Shown here: in pieces, positions 42,413 to 51,024 of the stretch | Layout of the letters: each line of letters starts with the position of its first letter | How positions within the stretch are numbered: the first letter of the stretch is position 1 | From: Phil1 sp964487565 | GTDB taxonomy: Bacteria; Bacillota; Clostridia; Christensenellales; CAG-138 | Assembly: GCA_964487565.1 (NCBI GenBank) | Contig: CAZARN010000006.1 | Coordinates: 62,001-126,000 of the forward strand | Length of the DNA stretch: 64,000 bases | Reading direction: 5' to 3' | The notes under the pieces: generated by a model | What the model saw: only the letters and a program-made list of their open reading frames with translations | Database searches by the model: none | Told to the model about the DNA's origin: nothing | Position numbers and translations under genes: made by a program

Positions 42413-43801
42413 TTAGAGGATAAACCTGCCGAGGTCCTGCTCCTCGTACCGGCCGCTCATGCGTTCCTTCACATAAGCTTCGTCGATTGTGACTTTTGTG
42501 AGCGGATAGTCGCCGCCCGCATTGAAAGATATATCGTCAAGAAGGTTTTCGATTATCGTATGCAGTCGCCTCGCCCCGATGTTTTCCGAGGTTTCGTTCG
42601 CCGCATACGCAAGCTTCGCGATCTCCTCAAGCGCTCCGTCCGTGAACTCAAGGACGATATTATCGGTTTTGAGAAGAGCCGCATACTGTTTTATTATGGC
42701 GTGTTCAGGCTGTGAGAGGATACGCCTGTAATCCTCCACCGTAAGCGCGGCAAGATCCACCCTTATCGGAAAACGCCCCTGCAACTCCGGAATGAGGTCA
42801 GAGATCTTTGACACATGGAACGCACCGGCTGCAATAAAAAGCATGTAATCGGTTTTGACAGGCCCGTATTTTGTGTTCACTGTGCATCCCTCAACGATCG
42901 GAAGGATATCCCTTTGCACGCCCTCGCGCGAAACATCAGGTCCCGATGAAGCATGCTGCGCGCCGGCTATCTTGTCGATCTCATCGATGAAAATTATACC
43001 GTCCTGTTCCGCTTTCTCGATTGCTTCCCTCGTCACCTCATCCATATCGATGAGCTTTTCGGCTTCCTCCTGGGCGAGTATGCGGCGCGCTTCCTTCACT
43101 GTGACCTTGCGTTTTTTCTTCTTTGTCGGAAGTATTCCGCTCATCATCTCGTTTAGATTTATGTCAATGCCCATGGCAAGCATCGCGTCGCTGCCGTTCT
43201 GGCTTTGCTCCACTTCAACTTCGATCAGCTCGTCTTCAAGAAGTCCGGCGCGCAGTCTTCCCGCAACCTCTTCGCGCTTTGTCATGTGACGCTGTTTCTC
43301 TTCTTCGGTAAGCTCCGGCTGGTCGTTCTCAGCACCCGCGCCAAGAAGAAGCTGTATGGGGTTCATCGTTTGCGCGGTGGTCTTTTTGCGCTCTATCGGA
43401 ACGATCAGATCGATTATTTTCTGTTCCGCCGCGGCATCCGCAACCATGCGTACCTCCGCCATCTTCTTGTCCTTGCACAGGCGTATTGACGCCTCCACAA
43501 GATCCCGTATCATGGAATCCACGTCGCGTCCGACATAACCGACCTCCGTGAATTTGGTGGCTTCAACCTTCACGAGCGGCGCATCGACAAGCTTGGCAAG
43601 CCTGCGTGCGATCTCGGTTTTGCCAACGCCCGTAGGGCCGACCATAATGATGTTTTTTGGCGTGATCTCCTCGCGCAGCTCAGGTGCAAGCTTCGCGCGG
43701 CGATAGCGGTTTCTGAGCGCAATCGCGACGGCGCGCTTTGCTTCGTCCTGACCGATTATATATTTGTCGAGTGCTTCGACTGTTTCTTTGGGCGTCAGCA
43801 T
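42413..43801 (-). CDS. hslU: ATP-dependent protease ATPase subunit HslU (ClpY)
   Basis: The AAA+ unfoldase that feeds HslV. The 462 residues have LDKYIIGQDEAKRAVAIAL, Walker A GPTGVGKTEIARRLAK, the pore loop GYVGRD, the family-specific I-domain (about 100-240) with KKKKRKVTVKEARR, Walker B IIFIDEIDKIA, and the C-terminal DLGRFIL that docks into HslV. The ATG at 43801 overlaps the hslV stop (TGATG); a frame extending to 43843 is an artefact. Confidence 0.97.
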   Translation of the reverse strand: MLTPKETVEALDKYIIGQDEAKRAVAIALRNRYRRAKLAPELREEITPKNIIMVGPTGVGKTEIARRLAKLVDAPLVKVEATKFTEVGYVGRDVDSMIRDLVEASIRLCKDKKMAEVRMVADAAAEQKIIDLIVPIERKKTTAQTMNPIQLLLGAGAENDQPELTEEEKQRHMTKREEVAGRLRAGLLEDELIEVEVEQSQNGSDAMLAMGIDINLNEMMSGILPTKKKKRKVTVKEARRILAQEEAEKLIDMDEVTREAIEKAEQDGIIFIDEIDKIAGAQHASSGPDVSREGVQRDILPIVEGCTVNTKYGPVKTDYMLFIAAGAFHVSKISDLIPELQGRFPIRVDLAALTVEDYRRILSQPEHAIIKQYAALLKTDNIVLEFTDGALEEIAKLAYAANETSENIGARRLHTIIENLLDDISFNAGGDYPLTKVTIDEAYVKERMSGRYEEQDLGRFIL

Positions 43802-44334
43802 CAGACTTCCTCCACTGAAATATTCCCGTTTGTATAAACGCATATACCGGATGCGATGATGAGCGACTTTTCAGCGATCTCCCGCGCGGTAAGCTGCGTG
43901 TTCTCCTTGAGCGCCTTTGCCGCTGCAAGCGCGTACATTCCGCCTGAGCCAATCGCAGCGATCCCGTCGTCAGGATCGATCACCTCTCCCGTGCCGGATA
44001 CTATAAGAAGCTCCTGCGCGTCAGCGACGATAAGCATTGCCTGAAGCTGACGCATTGCCTTGTCGCTCCTCCATTCCTGAGCAAGCGATACCGCCGCCCG
44101 CTTGAGGCTGCCGCTGTACTGTTCAAGCTTCGCCTCAAATCTTTCGCAAAGCGAGAACGCATCCGCAACAGTGCCCGCAAAGCCCGTGACGACCTTGTCG
44201 TGATATATACGGCGAACCTTCTTCGCAGTATGCTTCATTATTGTTGTTTCGCCAAGCGTTACCTGACCGTCCCCTGCTACGGCACACTTTCCGTCGCGCT
44301 TTACTGCGATTATCGTTGTTCCCATCAATGGCAT
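43801..44334 (-). CDS. hslV: ATP-dependent protease subunit HslV (ClpQ)
   Basis: The proteolytic chamber of the HslUV protease, an N-terminal-nucleophile threonine hydrolase. 177 residues: GTTIIAVKRDGKCAVAGDGQ places the catalytic Thr at position 6 (or 3 from the ATG at 44325), implying removal of a short propeptide; GSGGMYALAAAKAL and CVYTNGNISVEEV follow. B. subtilis ClpQ uses Ser; this one keeps Thr. It overlaps hslU. Confidence 0.97.
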   Translation of the reverse strand: MPLMGTTIIAVKRDGKCAVAGDGQVTLGETTIMKHTAKKVRRIYHDKVVTGFAGTVADAFSLCERFEAKLEQYSGSLKRAAVSLAQEWRSDKAMRQLQAMLIVADAQELLIVSGTGEVIDPDDGIAAIGSGGMYALAAAKALKENTQLTAREIAEKSLIIASGICVYTNGNISVEEV

Positions 44335-44418
44335 AAGATTTATCCGCCTTTCCTTTGAACAAATTCATGATATCACAAAAGAGCCTCATATTGGCCCGAT
44401 TTCAAAATGCTTTACATT

Positions 44419-45744
44419 TTATTCGCAATCATGAGACATTTTTTCCGCAATATCATCGATAATTTTGAGCGAACGCCCCGCGATCGCGGCATAGCGCTCC
44501 TGCTTGTTGCGTATATGCTCACCGATGCCCTCGATTATACCGAAATTTATGTTCATCGGCTGAAAATCGGCTCCGGCGTAGTGTGAAACATAGCATCCAA
44601 GCGCCCCCATCGCGGTCTTTGCCGTAAAATCGATTCTGTCAAGGCCCTTCAGCTGCCTTGCAAGGTCGATCCCGGCGATCATCCCTGACGCCGCGCTCTC
44701 GATATAGCCCTCAACGCCGGTCATCTGACCTGCAAAATACAGTTTCGGACGCGAAACCGTTTGGAATGAGCTGTCAAGCTTTCCGGGCGAATTTATGAAT
44801 GTGTTCCTGTGCATCACGCCGTAACGCACATATTCCGCGTTTTCAAGTCCCGGAATTAAGCCGAAAACACGCTTTTGCTCCCCGAAAAGCAAATTAGTCT
44901 GGAATCCCACGATATTATAAAGCGTCCCGCAGGCATTGTCCCTGCGCAGCTGAACCACCGCATAAGGCCTTTTACCAGTGTGAGGGTCTGTCAGGCCTAC
45001 AGGTTTGAGCGGCCCGTATGCAAGCGTTTGGGGGCCTCGTTTGGCCATAACCTCAACCGGCATACACCCTTCGAACACCTTAGGCGTTTCAAAATCGTGA
45101 AGCTGCGCGCTTTGAGCGCCCACGAGCGCGCTCACAAATGCGAAGTATTCATCCCTGTCCATCGGACAGTTGAGATAATCGCTGCCTCTGTCATAGCGCG
45201 AACCCTCGAACACCTTATCCATGTCTAGCGACTCCCGCGTGACAACAGGCGCAACAGCATCGTAGAAATGGAGGCCTTCACCGAAAAAAGCCTCGATATC
45301 GGACAGAAGCGCTCCGTCGGTGAGCGGACCGGAAGCCACGATGCAGGAACCCTCCGGCAGCGTCTTTACTTCTTCCCCTATAACTGTTATGTTTGGATCG
45401 GATTTTATCCTTTGAGTAACAAGGGCCGAAAAACCGTCCCTGTCCACGGCAAGCGCGCCGCCGGCAGGCAGTCTTGTTTCATCCGCGCATTGCATGATCA
45501 GCGAACCGATCCGCCTCATTTCTTCCTTGATAAGACCGGCGCCGTTTTCAAGCCGGTCGCTGCGGAGCGAATTTGAGCAGACAAGCTCGGCGAAATCATC
45601 CAGCTGATGCGCCGGGCTGCGCCTTTGCGGTTTCATTTCATAAAGCGTGACCTTGATCCCCTGTCGCGCAAGCTGAAACGCGGCTTCGCATCCGGCAAGA
45701 CCCGCGCCGATCACCGAAGCCTGCGGATCATTCCTGCTGCTCAT
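44419..45744 (-). CDS. trmFO: Methylenetetrahydrofolate-tRNA-(uracil-5-)-methyltransferase
   Basis: A flavoenzyme that makes ribothymidine-54 in tRNA using folate. 441 residues: the FAD-binding VIGAGLAGCEAAFQLARQGI, YEMKP, the catalytic-Cys region LVCSNSLRSDRLENGAG, and the C-terminal FAGQMTGVEGYIESAASGMIAG. ATG at 45744 overlaps the topA stop by 17 bases, with only a weak ribosome site, so translational coupling is likely. Confidence 0.96.
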   Translation of the reverse strand: MSSRNDPQASVIGAGLAGCEAAFQLARQGIKVTLYEMKPQRRSPAHQLDDFAELVCSNSLRSDRLENGAGLIKEEMRRIGSLIMQCADETRLPAGGALAVDRDGFSALVTQRIKSDPNITVIGEEVKTLPEGSCIVASGPLTDGALLSDIEAFFGEGLHFYDAVAPVVTRESLDMDKVFEGSRYDRGSDYLNCPMDRDEYFAFVSALVGAQSAQLHDFETPKVFEGCMPVEVMAKRGPQTLAYGPLKPVGLTDPHTGKRPYAVVQLRRDNACGTLYNIVGFQTNLLFGEQKRVFGLIPGLENAEYVRYGVMHRNTFINSPGKLDSSFQTVSRPKLYFAGQMTGVEGYIESAASGMIAGIDLARQLKGLDRIDFTAKTAMGALGCYVSHYAGADFQPMNINFGIIEGIGEHIRNKQERYAAIAGRSLKIIDDIAEKMSHDCE

Positions 45745-47836
45745 TCTCTGCCGCTTTCTTTGCTTGACGCGCGACAAACGCGCAATCCTTGTTCGTGCAT
45801 ATCGTATAAGCGCCGTGCTGACCTACCTTATGCACCATCATGCTGCCGCATTTCGGGCATTTTTCCGCCGCCGGCTTATCCCAGGAAACGAAATCGCATT
45901 CCGGATACCTTTCGCAACCGTAAAACGGCTTGCCGCGTTTTGATTTGCGCTTGATGAGCGCCGCTCCGCATTTCGGGCACGGAACATCGATCTTTTCGAC
46001 GATAGCCTTCGTGTTCCTGCAATCCGGGAAATTGGGACACGCGAGGAATCTTCCGAAGCGCCCCATCTTATATACCATTAGCGCCCCGCATTTATCGCAG
46101 ACAACGTCGGATACTTCGTCCGGCACCTTCACCTTTTCTATATGTTCGGAGGCTTTTTCCACGGTTTTTTCAAACGGGCCGTAAAAATCGCGTATCACGG
46201 CTGTCCAATCCTGTTCGCCGTCCTTGATAAGGTCAAGCTTGCTTTCCATGTCGGCGGTGAATTTGATATCGACTATATCGTCGAAATTCTCCTTCATTAT
46301 CTGCGTCACGATGAAGCCAAGCTCCGTGGGTACGAGCTGCTTTTTCTCGCGCCGCACATAGCCGCGATCCAATATCGTGGATATCGTCGGCGAATATGTG
46401 CTCGGACGCCCTATGCCTTTTTCCTCAAGGGTTTTGACCAACGTAGCTTCCGTATAGCGCGGCGGCGGCTGTGTGAAGCGCTGCTGCGCCGAGGCGCTCT
46501 CCTGCTTGAGCACGTCCGCAACATGCAGCTCTGGCAGCATGACATCCTTCTCCTCAACGTCGTCCTTACCCTCCGTGTACACAGCCATGAAACCGTCAAA
46601 AAGCACCCTTGTGCCGTTCGCGCGGAAATTCAGAGTGTTGCATGCAAAGGAAACGGTGTTTGTCTCGACCATCGCATCCGCCATCTGACTTGCGATAAAG
46701 CGTTCGTATATAAGCTTATAAAGCTTGAACTGCTGCGTTGAAAGCGAGGCTTTGATCGTCGACGGCTCTATCGTCGGATCCGCAGGGCGCACGGCCTCAT
46801 GCGCATCCTGCGCGCCTTTGCGCCCCTTATAGACGTTCGGCTTTTCCGGGGCATACTTGTCGCCGTATTTTGCCTTTATCTCACTGAGGGCGCTCTGCTG
46901 AGCCTCATCCGCTATGCGCACGGAGTCGGTACGCATGTATGTGATAAGACCCGTGACGCCTCTGTCCTGAATCTCAACGCCCTCATAAAGCTGCTGCGCG
47001 ATAAGCATTGTGAGCTTTGAGGTGAAGCCGAGCTTTCTCGAGGCCTCCTGCTGAAGGCTGCTCGTCGTGAAAGGAGCCGGTGCGTGGCGGTTTTTCACGG
47101 ATGTTTTGACGTCGCTTACCGTGAAATCGCGTTCCTTTATTTTTTCAAGTATATCGTTTGCTTCCGCTTCGGTATGGATATCCGCTTTTTTATCGCCGAA
47201 ACCGAAAAACTTCGCTTCAAACGTCTTTTTCACACCGGTTGCCTTGAGCATGGCGGATATCGTCCAGAATTCCTCCGGCACAAAATCGGTTATCTCCTGT
47301 TCCCTGTCGCAGATTATGCGCGTTGCGACGCTTTGGACGCGACCCGCCGACAGGCCCTTGCGTACCTTCGCCCACAGGATCGGACTGATCTTATAGCCGA
47401 CGAGCCTGTCAAGCACGCGGCGCGCCTGCTGCGCGTCAACAAGATCCATATCGATCGATCGCGCGTTCTTGACCGATTTTTTCACGGTATTCGAGGTTAT
47501 TTCATTGAACACGATCCTGCACTGTGAAGCGGGATCCAGTTTGAGTATCTGCGCAAGATGCCATGATATCGCCTCCCCCTCCATATCAGGGTCGGTTGCA
47601 AGGTATATTTTCTTCGCGGCTTTGGCTTCCTTGCGTATGCGTTCAAGCACGTCCCCGCGTCCGCGGAGCGTGATGTATTTGGGTTGAAAGTCATGTTCGG
47701 TATCAACACCGAGCTGGCTTTTGGGCAAATCACGCACATGGCCGTTGGATGCAACGACCTTATACCTGCTGCCCAGGAATTTGCCTATCGTTTTTGCCTT
47801 TGCGGGAGACTCGACGATGACCAGCATATCCGCCAT
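45728..47836 (-). CDS. topA: DNA topoisomerase I
   Basis: It relaxes negative supercoils. The 702 residues have TOPRIM (MLVIVESPAKAKTIGKFLG, ATDPDMEGEAI), the CAP-like RRVLDRLVGYKISP, the active-site Tyr in GLITYMRTDS, and three C-terminal zinc ribbons: CDKCGALMVYKMGRFGRFLA, CPKCGAALIKRKSKRGKPFY and CPKCGSMMVHKVGQHGAYTI. Three ribbons is normal for E. coli-type TopA. It is between dprA and trmFO, as in B. subtilis. Confidence 0.97.
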   Translation of the reverse strand: MADMLVIVESPAKAKTIGKFLGSRYKVVASNGHVRDLPKSQLGVDTEHDFQPKYITLRGRGDVLERIRKEAKAAKKIYLATDPDMEGEAISWHLAQILKLDPASQCRIVFNEITSNTVKKSVKNARSIDMDLVDAQQARRVLDRLVGYKISPILWAKVRKGLSAGRVQSVATRIICDREQEITDFVPEEFWTISAMLKATGVKKTFEAKFFGFGDKKADIHTEAEANDILEKIKERDFTVSDVKTSVKNRHAPAPFTTSSLQQEASRKLGFTSKLTMLIAQQLYEGVEIQDRGVTGLITYMRTDSVRIADEAQQSALSEIKAKYGDKYAPEKPNVYKGRKGAQDAHEAVRPADPTIEPSTIKASLSTQQFKLYKLIYERFIASQMADAMVETNTVSFACNTLNFRANGTRVLFDGFMAVYTEGKDDVEEKDVMLPELHVADVLKQESASAQQRFTQPPPRYTEATLVKTLEEKGIGRPSTYSPTISTILDRGYVRREKKQLVPTELGFIVTQIMKENFDDIVDIKFTADMESKLDLIKDGEQDWTAVIRDFYGPFEKTVEKASEHIEKVKVPDEVSDVVCDKCGALMVYKMGRFGRFLACPNFPDCRNTKAIVEKIDVPCPKCGAALIKRKSKRGKPFYGCERYPECDFVSWDKPAAEKCPKCGSMMVHKVGQHGAYTICTNKDCAFVARQAKKAAENEQQE

Positions 47837-47874
47837 GTATTTTACCTCCGATGCGACATTATCTCCTTATCGCC

Positions 47875-48975
47875 TTAAAGGCTGTACAGTCTTCCGGGCG
47901 ATTGCTTAATTATTCCCGAAAACTCCAATGCTGTCAAGGTTGAATTTAACGACGAGGCCGTCAAGCCAGTCAGGACGCACAGCTCGTCGAAGCTTCTTTC
48001 ACCCGGAACAAGGAGTCTGTAAATGAGTTCCTCCTCAAATGACATGCTCTCCGTGTCGGCCGGGACACGCTCTTCTTCACGTTCCGCCATGCCGAATTCT
48101 TCAAGGATATCGCCGACTGTGAGCACCGCCTTCGCCATGCCACCGCGGATCAGTTTATTTGTGCCCTCGCTCTTTTGATCGGTAATCCTGCCCGGCACGG
48201 CGAACAGCTCTCGTCCCTGTTCGAGCGCGCAGTCCGCCGTGATCAGCGCGCCGCTTTTTTCCGGCGCTTCGACGACGACAACTCCCCGCGAAAGGCCGCT
48301 TATCAGCCTGTTTCTCATCGGAAAATTGCACGATCGCGGCTCTGTCCCCGGCATATACTCGGAAACGACTGCTCCGCGTTCGATTATTGCTTGATATATG
48401 TCTCGGTTCGTTTCCGGATAGATCACATCCACGCCGCAGCCCAGCACCGCGATCGTAGGGTACGGACATGCGGCTTGTGCAAGCGCAGCTTGTGCGCTGA
48501 TGCAGTCTATGCCGTATGCCATGCCGCTTATAACGCAGGCGCCGGCAATCGCAAGCTCTCCGGCAAGCTTCTCCGCGACCCGTTTACCGTAATCCGACGG
48601 CTCCCTCGTGCCGACCACCGCAATCGGAAGCTGCAGCTCGTCATAAAGCGTGCCTTTGTAATAAAGCACCGCCGGCGGATCGTATATTTCACGCAGGAGC
48701 GACGGATAACCTTCGGATGCAAGCGTCACATACCTGACGCCGATTGAATCCAGCCGCTGCACGCATTTGTCAATGAAGCGTTCCGTGGCTTGTTTCTTCA
48801 TCCTCTCGGCGATCTCCGTTTTCACATGTTCGTAAAGCTCGCCTGATGCCGCGGCGTCAAACACGTTTTTCGGATCGTCGTCATATGCCTCGAGCAGCTT
48901 TCTTGCGCGCGCTGCGCCCGAGCCCCCGGCAATGCCAAGCCATAGCATGTATCTTTCATTATCATCCATAGTCAT
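47875..48975 (-). CDS. dprA: DNA processing protein DprA/Smf
   Basis: It loads RecA on incoming single-stranded DNA during transformation. 366 residues: an N-terminal SAM-like region (about 10-80), the Rossmann fold with VVGTREPSDYGKRVAEKLAGEL, GMAYGIDCISAQAAL, and SGLSRGVVVVEAPEKSGALI, and a C-terminal winged helix (about 305-366). The ATG at 48975 overlaps the comM stop (ATGA). Confidence 0.95.
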   Translation of the reverse strand: MTMDDNERYMLWLGIAGGSGAARARKLLEAYDDDPKNVFDAAASGELYEHVKTEIAERMKKQATERFIDKCVQRLDSIGVRYVTLASEGYPSLLREIYDPPAVLYYKGTLYDELQLPIAVVGTREPSDYGKRVAEKLAGELAIAGACVISGMAYGIDCISAQAALAQAACPYPTIAVLGCGVDVIYPETNRDIYQAIIERGAVVSEYMPGTEPRSCNFPMRNRLISGLSRGVVVVEAPEKSGALITADCALEQGRELFAVPGRITDQKSEGTNKLIRGGMAKAVLTVGDILEEFGMAEREEERVPADTESMSFEEELIYRLLVPGERSFDELCVLTGLTASSLNSTLTALEFSGIIKQSPGRLYSL

Positions 48976-50507
48976 TTTATCCCGCCCCAATATTTGCTTT
49001 CAAGGCTCCTGTACTGCACTGCCTCCGCGACGTGAGGCGCACGAATTGTATCGCTCATATCAAGATCCGCGATCGTGCGTGAAACCTTAAGGATCCGCGT
49101 GTACGCCCTCGCGCTGAGCCTGAGCGACGCAAAGGCTTTTTTCAGGAGCGATTCAGCATCGCTCTCAAGTTTACAATACTTCTCCGTCATCCTGTTTGAA
49201 AGCTGCGCATTAAAAAGTATTCCGTCCGCCCGGTACCGTTCAGCCTGCCGCCTTCTCGCCGCGTTCACGCGCGCGCGTATGGTTTCGGAGCTTTCCCCGT
49301 TGCTTCTGCCCGCGATATCGGCATAGCCGACCTCCGTCATCTCCACGTGCATATCCAGCCTGTCAAGCAATGGACCGGATATCCTGCTGCGATAGCGATT
49401 TATCTGCTGCGCCGTACATCTGCATGGAGTGACGCGCGATCCGTAATTGCCGCATGGGCATGGATTCATTGCCGCCACAAGCATAAATTCCGAAGGATAT
49501 GTCGAGCGCGCGCAGGCGCGCGTTATGGTCACGAAACCGTCCTCAAGCGGCTGTCTGAGCGCTTCGAGCACGTCTTTTTTGAATTCCGGAAGCTCATCGA
49601 GAAACAGCACTCCGTAATGCGCAAGGCTTATTTCTCCCGGGAGAGCTTTCGGCCCGCCGCCGATGAGGGACGCCGCCGATGCGGAATGATGCGGCGCGCG
49701 GAACGGTCTTTCCGACGCCATGCCGTCACGGCCCTTGAGCGCGCCTGTTATCGACTGTATCTTCGTTATCTCAAGCGCTTCTTCAAACGTAAGCTCCGGG
49801 AGTATCGACGGAATGCTGCGCGCAAGCATCGTTTTGCCAGATCCCGGCGTGCCGACGAGCAGGAGGTTATGCCCTCCTGCAACGGCGACCTCCGCCGCAC
49901 GCTTTGCGCCCTGCTGCCCTTTGATATCGGAAAAATCGGATGAATAGCATATGCTTTTCTTGTCCCATTTTCGCGTGGGATATATCTCCTTTGGCATGTC
50001 GCCGCGAAGCATGGCGACGAGCGATCTCAGCTCTTTCGCGGGTATCACGCTTATACCGTCGATGTAAGAAGCCTCGGCCGCGTTCTCCTGCGGAATAGCG
50101 ATCGTCTTTATCCTCGCATTGTATGCGCCGATCGCCATCGGAAGTATCCCCGCAACCGCCCGCACGCTTCCGTCAAGTCCAAGCTCCCCTAAAAACATGG
50201 TTCCATCCGCCGCGCCCTGCTCAAGCTGGTTTGAGGCGATGAGTATCCCCACGGCAATCGGCAGGTCATAAACGGAGCCTTCCTTGCGCATATCGGCCGG
50301 CGCAAGGCTCACCGTCACACGGCCTGTCGGATATGAAAAGCCGCTGTTTCTTATCGCACTGTGGACGCGCTCCCGCGATTCGCGCACGGCGGCGTCCGGT
50401 AAGCCCACCATCTCAAAGGATGGAAAGCTGCCGCCGGAATCCACCTCAACCGTCACGAGGAAGCCTTCAAGCCCCGTGAGTCCGTAACTCGTTATGCGGG
50501 AAAGCAT
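48972..50507 (-). CDS. comM: Mg-chelatase-like AAA+ protein ComM/YifB
   Basis: A hexameric helicase that promotes branch migration during transformation in proteobacteria. 511 residues: N-terminal Lon-like domain (LTGLEGFLVTVEVD, SFEMVGLPDAAVRESRERV), Walker A GTPGSGKTMLARSIPSILP, Walker B GVLFLDELPEF, the zinc-binding-type MNPCPCGNYG, and a C-terminal Mg-chelatase domain. ATG at 50507 follows GGAGGTGG. It and dprA form a coupled pair. Confidence 0.95.
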   Translation of the reverse strand: MLSRITSYGLTGLEGFLVTVEVDSGGSFPSFEMVGLPDAAVRESRERVHSAIRNSGFSYPTGRVTVSLAPADMRKEGSVYDLPIAVGILIASNQLEQGAADGTMFLGELGLDGSVRAVAGILPMAIGAYNARIKTIAIPQENAAEASYIDGISVIPAKELRSLVAMLRGDMPKEIYPTRKWDKKSICYSSDFSDIKGQQGAKRAAEVAVAGGHNLLLVGTPGSGKTMLARSIPSILPELTFEEALEITKIQSITGALKGRDGMASERPFRAPHHSASAASLIGGGPKALPGEISLAHYGVLFLDELPEFKKDVLEALRQPLEDGFVTITRACARSTYPSEFMLVAAMNPCPCGNYGSRVTPCRCTAQQINRYRSRISGPLLDRLDMHVEMTEVGYADIAGRSNGESSETIRARVNAARRRQAERYRADGILFNAQLSNRMTEKYCKLESDAESLLKKAFASLRLSARAYTRILKVSRTIADLDMSDTIRAPHVAEAVQYRSLESKYWGGIK

Positions 50508-50528
50508 ACCCCCCACCTCCCCATATTT

Positions 50529-51002
50529 TCAGTTGGTCTTTTCTTTATCCTCCGGGGGCGCGGCTTCTTCTCCTGCGCCGTTGCCCTTTGAATTATCCTT
50601 GTTGAACACGAAAAGCTTGTTGCCCGCGAAGTTCACCATCGCGGAGCAGAAGCTTGCCGCGCATTTGTTGATAAGCTCATACGGGATACCGATCACATCC
50701 CGGCACAGCACAAGTACGCCCACCGATACGCCGTATGAGACAAGGTTGACGAGGATGAAAAGGAAAATCTCCTTTGCATCGCGTTTCTTTTCCTTTTTGA
50801 ATGTCCACAGCGTATTCCATATATAGCTGTTTGCAATGCCCGCGGTATATGAACAGGTCTGTGCAAGGATATAATTCAGCCCGGCAACCTCCGTGAGCAG
50901 AAAGTACACGCCGAAATCCACAAGTGTGTTCGATATGCCCACGATGTTGAATTTTATGAACTGCCAAAATGTATTTTTGGCTTCCTTCTTCTTGTTTTCC
51001 AT
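50529..51002 (-). CDS. GtrA-like membrane protein
   Basis: 157 residues with four helices, WQFIKFNIVGISNTLVDFGVY, LTEVAGLNYILAQTCSYT, and NYVLN-type SYIWNTLWTFKKEKKRDAKE. GtrA proteins are thought to flip or present polyprenyl-linked sugars across the membrane for GT-C transferases. It starts 22 bases after the large glycosyltransferase, matching this role. The C-terminal 25 residues are charged, Gly/Pro/Glu/Lys-rich. Confidence 0.85.
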   Translation of the reverse strand: MENKKKEAKNTFWQFIKFNIVGISNTLVDFGVYFLLTEVAGLNYILAQTCSYTAGIANSYIWNTLWTFKKEKKRDAKEIFLFILVNLVSYGVSVGVLVLCRDVIGIPYELINKCAASFCSAMVNFAGNKLFVFNKDNSKGNGAGEEAAPPEDKEKTN

Positions 51003-51024
51003 CAGTATACAGCTTCCTTCTTCA